Source: Gammaproteobacteria bacterium
GTDB lineage: Bacteria; Pseudomonadota; Gammaproteobacteria; Steroidobacterales; Steroidobacteraceae
Assembly (NCBI GenBank): GCA_029865465.1
Contig: JAOUGW010000002.1
Location: 1 to 43,706 of the forward strand
DNA length: 43,706 nt
Reading direction: 5' to 3'
A program made the translations under genes and the position numbers. Below the pieces are notes generated by a model that saw only the letters and a program-made list of their open reading frames with translations, did no database searches and was not told where the DNA came from. Shown in pieces: positions 1-8,132 of this stretch. Every line of letters starts with the position of its first letter. Position 1 is the stretch's first letter.

Positions 1-1
1 G

Positions 2-1354
2 GTGTATCCGCTGCTCGACGTCGTCAACGGCCGCGTGCTCTGGGCAGCGCTGGTCGGCGGCAGCGTGTTTCTCACGTTGCTGCCGTGGTTGCCGCCGCTG
101 CGCAAGGCACCCGCCGCCGTGGTCGAACTCGACAACTGCAATGGCTGCGGGCGCTGTTTTGCGGACTGCCCGTTCGGTGCGATCACGATGAGCGGACGGA
201 CCGACGGCACGGCGTTCGACCAGGAAGCCCGTGTCGACGCCGACATGTGCATGAGCTGCGGCATCTGCGTCGGCGCTTGCCCGACGGCAACGCCGTTCCG
301 TCGAGCAGGCGCACTGGTGGCCGGCATCGAGCTGCCTGCCCTCCCCATCGCAGGCCTGAGGGACCAGGTCCTGGCCGCAACCGGTGCATTGCGTGGCAGC
401 GACCGCGTCGTCGTCTTCCGGTGCGCGCACGCCGGCGCCCTCGACGCCCCGGCGGATCCAGGAGTCGCCGTCGTGCCCATGCCTTGCGTCGCCATGCTGC
501 CGCCGTCGTTCATCGACCTGGTGATCTCGCGCAAGCATGCCGACGGCGTGTTGATCGCCGGCTGCGCCGAGGAAGACTGCTTCGAGAGGCTCGGCAATCG
601 GTGGGTGGACGAACGCATCGCCAACGAGAGGGATCCAAACCTCCGCAATCGGGTGGATCGCGACCGCGTAGCCGTCTCGTGGGCATCGCCGGTGCAGTCG
701 CATCGGACGCGCGAGAGCCTGGCGCAATTCCGGCAACATCTGCGTGCATTGGCCGCGTCGCCGCACGTGGGCCGGACGGGAACGGCGTGGCGCGCACAGT
801 TCAGCCAACTGGCGGCACCCCTGAGGGTCGTCGGGATGACAGCGGTGCTCGGGGCCGTCGCGTTCCTGATCGGCTGGTTCGCCACGCGGCCCGCGTATGC
901 ATACCTGGACCGCGACCAGGCCTTGCTCAAGCTGAGCTTCAGTCACGCCGCGCAGCCGCTGCAGCCCTGTCGACACTACAGTCCCCAGGAACTGGCGGAG
1001 TTGCCTTTCAACGAGCGCAGCGCCACGACCTGCAAGCGCGGGCGCTGGCCCGTCTACCTGGAGTTCGAGCTCGACGGTCGGACCATACACCGGGCGACGC
1101 ACCAGGCCGCGGGCCTCTGGGACGACGGGCCTTCCACCGTCTACGCAAGCTTCCGCGTGCCTGCCGGCCAGCACAGGCTGGCGCTGCGACTGCGCGACAG
1201 CGGTCGGGCGACGGGATTCGACTATGCCAGTTCCGCGACCGTCTCCCTGACGCCCGGCCAGAACTTCGTCATCGATTTTCGCGGCACGGAAGGGGGCTTC
1301 CAGTTCGGCCGCGCACCGGCGCATGGCCGGTCCACGCGGGAGGTGCCACCATGA
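2..1354 (+). CDS. Membrane-associated 4Fe-4S ferredoxin / MvhD-like (hydrogenase iron-sulfur subunit) protein with C-terminal periplasmic domain; probably 5'-truncated by the window edge
   Basis: Two 4Fe-4S motifs (CNGCGRCFADCP, CMSCGICVGACP), an MvhD-like stretch with cysteines (VVVFRCAHAG, PMPCVAML, AGCAEEDCFERLGN), then a TM segment and an exported-looking tail. The frame is open to the window edge. Confidence 0.75.
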   Translation: MYPLLDVVNGRVLWAALVGGSVFLTLLPWLPPLRKAPAAVVELDNCNGCGRCFADCPFGAITMSGRTDGTAFDQEARVDADMCMSCGICVGACPTATPFRRAGALVAGIELPALPIAGLRDQVLAATGALRGSDRVVVFRCAHAGALDAPADPGVAVVPMPCVAMLPPSFIDLVISRKHADGVLIAGCAEEDCFERLGNRWVDERIANERDPNLRNRVDRDRVAVSWASPVQSHRTRESLAQFRQHLRALAASPHVGRTGTAWRAQFSQLAAPLRVVGMTAVLGAVAFLIGWFATRPAYAYLDRDQALLKLSFSHAAQPLQPCRHYSPQELAELPFNERSATTCKRGRWPVYLEFELDGRTIHRATHQAAGLWDDGPSTVYASFRVPAGQHRLALRLRDSGRATGFDYASSATVSLTPGQNFVIDFRGTEGGFQFGRAPAHGRSTREVPP

Positions 1355-1752
1355 CGTTACTGCAGTGGCGCGACGAATACCGCATCGGCATTGCCGAAGT
1401 GGACCACGAGCACCAGGAACTGATTGGCCTCATCAACGAAGTGCATGCCGCTTTGGGGGCGGACCGGTCCTCCGGGCGCATCGAGGAATTTCTCGGTGAA
1501 ATCTACGCGCGCATTGCGGCGCACTTCGCCCTGGAGGAGAAGGACATGCGGGCGCACCGGTATCCGGAATTCAGCCAGCACACGGCGGATCACGAGCGGC
1601 TGCTCGACGATATCCGCGACATCATGGACGAGCATGGCGAGAGCGGCGTGCTCGATGACCAGGCGTTCTCGTACCGCCTGGCGGCCTGGTTCGGCGACCA
1701 TTTCAAGACCCACGACGCGCGGCTGCACCGTTTCCTGCGGGTTCAGCGCTAG
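1351..1752 (+). CDS. Bacteriohemerythrin
   Basis: MTLLQWRDEYRIGIAEVDHEHQELIGLINEVH...HFALEEKDMRAHRYPEFSQHTADHERLL...WFGDHFKTHD: the hemerythrin metal-ligand pattern. ATGA overlap with the upstream gene. Confidence 0.92.
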   Translation: MTLLQWRDEYRIGIAEVDHEHQELIGLINEVHAALGADRSSGRIEEFLGEIYARIAAHFALEEKDMRAHRYPEFSQHTADHERLLDDIRDIMDEHGESGVLDDQAFSYRLAAWFGDHFKTHDARLHRFLRVQR

Positions 1753-1844
1753 GCGCCAGGGACGCGATACGGTTCGGAAGGTACCTGCGTTGCGAGCATA
1801 GACATGAAGAATAGCCAGGCCTGCAATCAGCCGGTGCAGCGGTC

Positions 1845-2263
1845 TTGAATCCCCGGTTGCCCCGCATCCTGCTGCTGGCCACCGTGGCGTTCGTCGCCGC
1901 GCTGATCGGCGCGCGGGCACTGCTGCCCGACGTCACAGCGCTGCCACAGCTCGAACGCGCGGTGTGGTTGCCCGATCTGCCGACCACCCAGCACCCTGCC
2001 GTGTTGCTCGTGACCGTCGACCCGTCGCGGGACGACGCAGCGACGCTGGCGCCATACGTCAGGTACCTCGACCCGGCTTTCCATGCAGTGACGGGCGACG
2101 AGGCCAGTCTCGCCCGACTGGCACGAGCGCTCGGCGCCGCGTATACCCGCGCGAGCATGGCGGCCGGCTCGTCGCGACCTCTGGCGCGCCGCACGACGCG
2201 GACGTCCTTGCGCGCGACTATCGCACGCTCGTGGCGCGCGGCATCGGGATGGGGCGTCAATAG
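1845..2263 (+). pseudogene. Decayed SCO1/SenC-family copper chaperone
   Basis: Frame 1 keeps VLLVTVDPSRDDAATLAPYVRYLDPAFHAVTGDEASLARLARALGAAYTR. The C-terminus continues in another frame as GRLVATSGAPHDADVLARDYRTLVARGIG. The CxxxC copper-site segment and the His-containing segment are missing. Confidence 0.65.
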
Positions 2264-2988
2264 GCGCTCTGCAGCGCTTCGCTGACGAGCGCCCGCAGTT
2301 GCTGCTCACCAAAGCTCGGCATGGGGCGTCCGTTGACGAAGTATTCCGGCGTCGCAGTGACTTTCAGCGCCACGGCATCGTTGCGGTCCCGCTCCATGCG
2401 CTGCGCGACTTCGGGCGCATTCATGTCCACCATGAGTTGCTCCAGGTTCAAGCCTGCGCCGGCAATTGCCTGCAGAACCAGATCCGGTTGGACAGTGTGA
2501 CTGGGAGCCCATTGCGCTTGTGATGCCAGCAGCGCTTCCAGGGTCGCCAGGTACTTGTCCTGCCTGCGGCTCGCTTCCAGGAGCCTCACCACGTACTCAG
2601 AGCCGTCGTGGAATGCGACGTGGCGAATCGACAGGCGGATCCTGTTCGGATTGTCGGCCATCAACTGCTTCACGATCGGGAAGAAGTGGGCACAGGTTTC
2701 ACACGCCGGATCGATGAATTCGACGATGTGCACCCTGGCGTTCGCGTCGCCGAGCGTCGGTGAATGGTCACTCGCGAGTGGAGCATGGTTCGCGGTGACC
2801 GCGCCCTGCGCAGACTGCGGCCGGTCGTCCCGGTACAGCAGCGTCCCCACCACGACGGCAACCAGCGCGGCGACGACGGAACCGATGACGATACCCTTTC
2901 GGCTGGTCCGGCTCGCTCCGGGTACCGGGTCCACAGGCGGATCCTGGCGTGCCGGGTTCGGTTTGTTTCTCATGGTCTTTCGGCTCAT
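2257..2988 (-). CDS. DsbA-family thioredoxin-fold protein, membrane anchored
   Basis: N-terminal TM anchor, DANARVHIVEFIDPACETCAHFFP active site (CETC), cis-Pro segment TATPEYFVNGRPM. Start taken at MSRKTMRNK. Confidence 0.85.
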   Translation of the reverse strand: MSRKTMRNKPNPARQDPPVDPVPGASRTSRKGIVIGSVVAALVAVVVGTLLYRDDRPQSAQGAVTANHAPLASDHSPTLGDANARVHIVEFIDPACETCAHFFPIVKQLMADNPNRIRLSIRHVAFHDGSEYVVRLLEASRRQDKYLATLEALLASQAQWAPSHTVQPDLVLQAIAGAGLNLEQLMVDMNAPEVAQRMERDRNDAVALKVTATPEYFVNGRPMPSFGEQQLRALVSEALQSAY

Positions 2989-3260
2989 GGGGGCTCCCGT
3001 TGCGTGCCGTGAACGGCGGTTGCGGTGGTACCGGCAATCTGGCCATTCTCGCCCGGATGAGATCGTATTTGACACACCGCGCTGGGCGGGCTCGGGATGT
3101 CGGCCGCTCGATGCTGTCCCCGGTCACCACCTCACTGCAATGACTTAGGTTCAGAATGGCGCGACGCAAGACCCGGCCCGGTTGCGATGGACTGCGCATC
3201 CAGAGTCCGGGACGCGTGGCGACCGGTCGGGTCGCGATGGAATCCAGAGGGGTTCGAACG

Positions 3261-5363
3261 ATGAATGGCTTTACGCAATCGTCGGCGCAAGCTTCACGAC
3301 CTGGCAAACGGGAGCCATCCCCCTTTGACAGACTGTTCGAGCCGGTCACGCTCGGCCCGGTCACCGCACCCAACCGGTTCTACCAGGTTCCGCATTGCAA
3401 CGCGCTCGGCCACCGCATGCCGAACGCACTCGCCGCGATGCGAGGAATGAAGGCCGAAGGCGGCTGGGGCGTCGTCTGCACCGAGGAAGTGGAGATACAC
3501 CACAGCAGCGACCTGGCGCCCTACGTCGAAGGTCGCCTGTGGGACGACGACGACATCCCGGCCATGGCGCTGATGGCGGACGCCGTTCACCAGCACGGTG
3601 CGCTCGCGGGCATTCAATTGGCATACAGCGGCGCCAACGCGACGAACCTATACTCGCGCACGCCGCCGCTGGGACCGCGCTCCATGGGCACCATCGGTGG
3701 TACGGGCTGGGAGCCCGTCCAGTCGCGCCGCATGGACAAGACGGACATCCGCAATGTGCGCCTGTGGCACCGGCAGGCGGCATTGCGCGCGAAGCGTGCC
3801 GGCTTCGACATCGTCTACTGCTATGCCGGGCACGGCATGACCGTGGCGATGCAGTTCCTGATGCGCAGCTGCAACGACCGCACCGACGAATATGGTGGCT
3901 CGCTCGAGAATCGCGCTCGCCTGCTGCGAGAACTGATCGAGGATACCAAGGACGCGGTGGGCGACTCCTGTGCCGTCGCGGTGCGGCTGGCTGTCGATGA
4001 ACTGCTGGGCAGCGACGGCATCACGCACGAGGGCGAGGGCCACGACGTCATAGCCATGCTGGCGGAGTTGCCGGACCTGTGGGACGTCAACCTCAGCGGC
4101 TGGAACAACGACTCGGTCTCATCACGTTTTGCGAAGGAGGGCTACCAGGAACCGTACACCCGTCTTGTCAAGAAGCTGACCAGCAAGCCGGTGGTCGGCG
4201 TGGGGCGCTACACCTCACCGGACTCGATGGTCTCCGCCGTGCGGCGCGGCGTGCTCGACCTCATCGGCTCCGCCCGCCCGTCCATCGCGGATCCGTTCCT
4301 GCCGACGAAGATCCGCGAGAATCGCATCGAGGACATCCGCGAATGCATCGGCTGCAATATCTGCGTCACTGCCGACATGCGCAGCGTTCCGATCCGCTGC
4401 ACGCAGAACCCGACGATGGGCGAGGAATGGCGGCGCGGCTGGCATCCCGAGACTGTCAATCGCAGGACGACCGACGAAGGAATACTGGTCGTCGGCGCCG
4501 GCCCCGCCGGCCTGGAAGCTGCGCGCGCGCTTGGCCAGCGCGGCTACCACGTCACGCTCGTCGAGGCTGGCCGCGAGCTCGGTGGGCGCGTCCTGCACGA
4601 AGCCTCCCTGCCCGGTCTGAATGAATGGCGGCGCGTGGCTGATTGGCGCATCAGCCAGTTGCTACGAATGCCAAACGTCGATGTTTACCGCGCCAGCCCG
4701 ATGGCAGCTGCCGACATCCTGGACACCGGGATTCGGAACGTCATCCTCGCCACGGGCTCCGCCTATCGGCGCGACGGAATCGGCCGCACGCTGTGGCGGC
4801 CCATCGCGGGTCATGCACTGTCCAACGTTCTGACACCCAACGACGTCTTCGAAGGTCGTGCGCCAGCAGGGCGCGTGCTCATCTATGACGACGATCACTA
4901 TGTGATGGGCGGCGCGCTGGCAGAACTCTGCGCAGGCCGCGGCTGCACCGTAACGCTCGTCACGCCTGCACCCGAGGTTTCGTACTGGACGCGATTCGCG
5001 CTCGAGCAGGAGCGAATCGAAGCGGGACTCCGCAGCCTCGGCGTGAAACTGCTCACCAGGCATACGCTGTCGCTGGTCGGACTCGATTCGGCCACCGTCA
5101 TCGACTGTGTGAGCGGCACTGCTTGCGCGATTCCCGTCGACAGCGTGCTGCTCGTGACGGACCGGGTTCCCGCCGACACCCTGTACTACGAACTGCAGCC
5201 CGCGCTGACCGACGGCAGGCTGCGCTCGTTACGCATCATCGGCGACGCCGAGGCGCCGAACCTGATTGCACAGGCCGTCTTTGCCGGTCACCTGGCCGCC
5301 CGCGAATTCGACGAGGCGCCGGTCCACGGCACGCCCTTCAGGGTCGAGCGGGTCACGGTTTGA
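3261..5363 (+). CDS. Old-yellow-enzyme-type FMN / 4Fe-4S / FAD oxidoreductase of the trimethylamine/dimethylamine dehydrogenase family
   Basis: N-terminal FMN TIM barrel (FDRLFEPVTLGPVTAPNRFYQVPHCNALG), Fe-S motif ECIGCNICVTADMRSVPIRCTQNP, Rossmann GAGPAGLEAARALGQRGYHVTLVEAG. Confidence 0.85.
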   Translation: MNGFTQSSAQASRPGKREPSPFDRLFEPVTLGPVTAPNRFYQVPHCNALGHRMPNALAAMRGMKAEGGWGVVCTEEVEIHHSSDLAPYVEGRLWDDDDIPAMALMADAVHQHGALAGIQLAYSGANATNLYSRTPPLGPRSMGTIGGTGWEPVQSRRMDKTDIRNVRLWHRQAALRAKRAGFDIVYCYAGHGMTVAMQFLMRSCNDRTDEYGGSLENRARLLRELIEDTKDAVGDSCAVAVRLAVDELLGSDGITHEGEGHDVIAMLAELPDLWDVNLSGWNNDSVSSRFAKEGYQEPYTRLVKKLTSKPVVGVGRYTSPDSMVSAVRRGVLDLIGSARPSIADPFLPTKIRENRIEDIRECIGCNICVTADMRSVPIRCTQNPTMGEEWRRGWHPETVNRRTTDEGILVVGAGPAGLEAARALGQRGYHVTLVEAGRELGGRVLHEASLPGLNEWRRVADWRISQLLRMPNVDVYRASPMAAADILDTGIRNVILATGSAYRRDGIGRTLWRPIAGHALSNVLTPNDVFEGRAPAGRVLIYDDDHYVMGGALAELCAGRGCTVTLVTPAPEVSYWTRFALEQERIEAGLRSLGVKLLTRHTLSLVGLDSATVIDCVSGTACAIPVDSVLLVTDRVPADTLYYELQPALTDGRLRSLRIIGDAEAPNLIAQAVFAGHLAAREFDEAPVHGTPFRVERVTV

Positions 5364-5524
5364 CATACCTACCGACTGCCGGTGAGTGACCGCCGCGTCT
5401 GCAGGCGTCCAGGCGGGCCGATCGTCCTGCGACGGCGCTGCGGATGCCGTCCCCGAGCAAGCAGGGCAAAGCATGGAATCAAGTCACGTAATCTCCCTAT
5501 GTCACGCACGCGTGCCGGGGCGTA

Positions 5525-5539
5525 TGCTGCATAGCAGCA
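5525..5539. promoter_or_regulatory. Candidate PhaR-type operator (TGCTGC-ATA-GCAGCA) upstream of phasin gene
   Basis: Perfect 6-bp inverted repeat with a 3-nt spacer. It contains CTGC-N3-GCAG, the pattern described for PhaR sites, and lies about 36 nt before the ATG. Confidence 0.4.
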
Positions 5540-5575
5540 AATGCTGTTTCGTGGCATCCGTCCAAGGAGCAATCA

Positions 5576-6118
5576 ATGGTTGCCTATCTGAATGAGTTCG
5601 CGAGTGAACAGCGGCAGGTCCTGGCTGAGCAGGTGCAGAAGTTCCGTCAGCAGCCGATCGAGTCGATGCGCGAAGTCGCCGCGACTTCCGCTGACGGCAT
5701 CAAGTCGCTGAAGGCGCCCGTCCGCGCGTTTGCGCACTCGGGCGTGAAGCTGGTGGCGATATCGCAGAGCGCCATGCAGAACCTGATCGAACTGGAGTCG
5801 GAGGTCGTCACGTCGGCACTGACGGCTGCGGCTCTGCGTCTCGAGCGCGCCGCGGCAGCGGAGAACGTTGCCTACCTGCTGATCGAACAAGCCGAAATGC
5901 TTGGCGCTACCCGTGATCGCGTCGCAGATGAGGTGGCCCGTGCAGTCGAGATCTTCAGGGTTGCGGGCCGCGAAGTGCGCAAGGTCGGGACCCACCTGTA
6001 TGGCCAGGTCTTCGAGCGGGCCGAGGAAGCTCCCCTCAAGGCGAAGGGCGCCCGTGCCCGCAAGGCGAAGCGCGCGGTCCGGAAGCCGACCCCTCGCGCG
6101 CGCAAGGCCGCCGCCTGA
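5576..6118 (+). CDS. Phasin-family protein with lysine/alanine/arginine-rich C-terminal tail
   Basis: MVAYLNEFASEQRQVLAEQVQKF... helical amphipathic body typical of phasins, tail KAKGARARKAKRAVRKPTPRARKAAA; RBS aaggag. Confidence 0.7.
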   Translation: MVAYLNEFASEQRQVLAEQVQKFRQQPIESMREVAATSADGIKSLKAPVRAFAHSGVKLVAISQSAMQNLIELESEVVTSALTAAALRLERAAAAENVAYLLIEQAEMLGATRDRVADEVARAVEIFRVAGREVRKVGTHLYGQVFERAEEAPLKAKGARARKAKRAVRKPTPRARKAAA

Positions 6119-6170
6119 GCGCCGGAAGCGCCCGGACCGACCCGCAGCGACTTGACCTTTCCCCCCTGCA

Positions 6171-6192
6171 AGCGCCCTCCCTGGAGGGCGCT
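6171..6192 (+). terminator. Rho-independent-like terminator after the phasin gene
   Basis: AGCGCCCTCC-CT-GGAGGGCGCT perfect stem followed by gccttttcc. Confidence 0.6.
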
Positions 6193-6287
6193 GCCTTTTC
6201 CACGACCTTCTTCCCGGCTGCAAGGGCCGCCAGCCTGGCCCGGCAGCCTGCCAAACCTGCCATCATTTGCGGGGAGGGGAATCGTCG

Positions 6288-8132
6288 ATGATCGGCAGGC
6301 TGACGGACCGCGTGCTCTCCTGGATCGACGCCAGCCTGGCGGCATTCGGCCACGGCTTCATCCTCGCGTGGACCAGGGTCGAGCGCAGTTACCGGCGGCC
6401 GTTCTCGCAAGTCGCGTTGCGGCTGAAGTTCGCGTTTTATCCGCTGCTCGCGCTTGGCGCGATCGCCTGGCTCGCCTGGGACTGGAGCCACGCCCGCTCG
6501 CTCAACTCGGCCGAGGATGCGATCTTCGATCGCGTGGTCCAGTGGCGGCCGTTCGAACCGCAGCCTTCCGGTCGCGTGGTCGTGGTCGAAATCGACGAGT
6601 GCTCGATCGAATATTTCCGCGCCCGCAACGAAGGCGGCTGGCCGTGGAGCCGTCAACGGCACGCGGATCTGCTCGACCAGCTGGATCGAGCCGGGGTGCG
6701 CGCCGTCGGCTACGACGTGCTGTTTACCGATCCGTCGCAAAGCGATCCGGTCGGCGACGCAACCCTGGAGGCCATGGCGCAAGGCGGCGGCGGCCGCTTT
6801 GTCTTCAGTTCCACGCGACTGCATCCGGATTACGATGCGGGTTCGCCCGTGCGGGCGTCGCAGTCCCCGGCGGCGTTCGCGCTGCATGCCCATCCGCGAA
6901 TCGATCCGCAGGTCGCGTTGTTGCTGCCCTACGGCGAGGCGATGGCGGGCTTCAGCGCAATTGCCAACGTGACTCGCAGCGAGGATGGCGTACTGCGTGA
7001 CATTCCGTTGCGCGAGACCGTCGGCGACTGGGCCCTGCCGTCGCTGCCGTTGCGCCTGGCGACGACCGCGACGGCGCGATCACCTGGCGACCTCGCGGCC
7101 ATGGTGCGGCCGAACTGGCGACGGGACACGCGGCTGCCACGCATCAGCGCCGCCGACCTGCTGGCTGGCGGCCAACCCGTCTGCCGCGATGCGACGACCG
7201 CGCCGCCGGTCCTGAAGGATCGCGTGGCGCTGGTCGGCTACACGGCCTCCGGTCTCAACGATGCCAAGCCCACCCCGGTCGATCCGGTGATGCCGGGCGT
7301 GGAGGTCATGGCCGAGGCCACCGAGGCATTGATTGCCGGCAGCGCCATTCGGGCGCCGCCGGCGTGGCTCAAGTATGTCATTGCCATGCTGCTGGTCGCG
7401 CTGACCACGTTCGCTTTCTACCGCGGCGAACCGGCCACCGACATCGACTCGGTCTTCGTCGCCGCCAACGTGACGATGTTGACGGCCGCGTTCGTGGGTC
7501 TCACGTTCTTCGGGTTCTTCTTCGACATCTTCGCCAGCATCGGGTTTGTCGCCCTGGTCTTCGGCCTGTGTCGCCTGTACGCCGGCATACAGCGCGGACG
7601 TGCGGTGGGCAATGGCGATTTCCTGCCGGAGTTTGCGCCGGACCGGGACCGCTGGCTGGCGGTCGCGCGCCTGCGCTTCGTACCCGACGCGCAGCTCGAC
7701 GCCAGGGCCGCGGCGCGACGGCGACGGGAGTACCGTCGCCGGCTGCGGCGCTTCCTGTACGCCGGCAGCGATGCGGTGATGCTGGAGGGCGTGGTGGAAC
7801 GCAAGAGCTGGCTGCACGAAGCCCTGGACGACTTGATGGTGCTGGTCTGGCACGGTGCAAGCGAGGCTGCGGCGCGCGCTGCCGCCAGGCACGATCTCGC
7901 AAGGCTCGAGCGGCAGCTCGCGGAATACGACGAGCGCCTGCCCGATGACGGCAGCGTGCGCATCGCCTTCGCCTGCGCCGAAATCGACGATGGCGCCGCT
8001 GACACCGATCGCGGCGAGCGCCGGCGCCTGCGGGAACTGGTCGGCCAGGTGGTGGCTGCCGCGGGCGAATCGCCACTGGCGCGGCGCGCGACCTTCTTCG
8101 ATCATAGGGACGTGTCGTCGGGAGGCTCGTGA
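6288..8132 (+). CDS. CHASE2-domain membrane protein with non-cyclase cytoplasmic C-terminus
   Basis: DAIFDRVVQWRP...VVVVEIDECSIEYFRARNEGGWPWSRQRHADLLDQLDRAGVRAVGYDVLFTDPS is CHASE2-like. TM helices follow around 7370-7600. RBS ggggagggga before the ATG at 6288. Confidence 0.82.
   Translation: MIGRLTDRVLSWIDASLAAFGHGFILAWTRVERSYRRPFSQVALRLKFAFYPLLALGAIAWLAWDWSHARSLNSAEDAIFDRVVQWRPFEPQPSGRVVVVEIDECSIEYFRARNEGGWPWSRQRHADLLDQLDRAGVRAVGYDVLFTDPSQSDPVGDATLEAMAQGGGGRFVFSSTRLHPDYDAGSPVRASQSPAAFALHAHPRIDPQVALLLPYGEAMAGFSAIANVTRSEDGVLRDIPLRETVGDWALPSLPLRLATTATARSPGDLAAMVRPNWRRDTRLPRISAADLLAGGQPVCRDATTAPPVLKDRVALVGYTASGLNDAKPTPVDPVMPGVEVMAEATEALIAGSAIRAPPAWLKYVIAMLLVALTTFAFYRGEPATDIDSVFVAANVTMLTAAFVGLTFFGFFFDIFASIGFVALVFGLCRLYAGIQRGRAVGNGDFLPEFAPDRDRWLAVARLRFVPDAQLDARAAARRRREYRRRLRRFLYAGSDAVMLEGVVERKSWLHEALDDLMVLVWHGASEAAARAAARHDLARLERQLAEYDERLPDDGSVRIAFACAEIDDGAADTDRGERRRLRELVGQVVAAAGESPLARRATFFDHRDVSSGGS

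Noticed and set aside
85-1350. Long upstream extension of the 85-1752 frame (555 aa)
   Set aside because: Arg/Pro-rich shadow frame of the Fe-S gene; only the part from 1351 (hemerythrin) is real.
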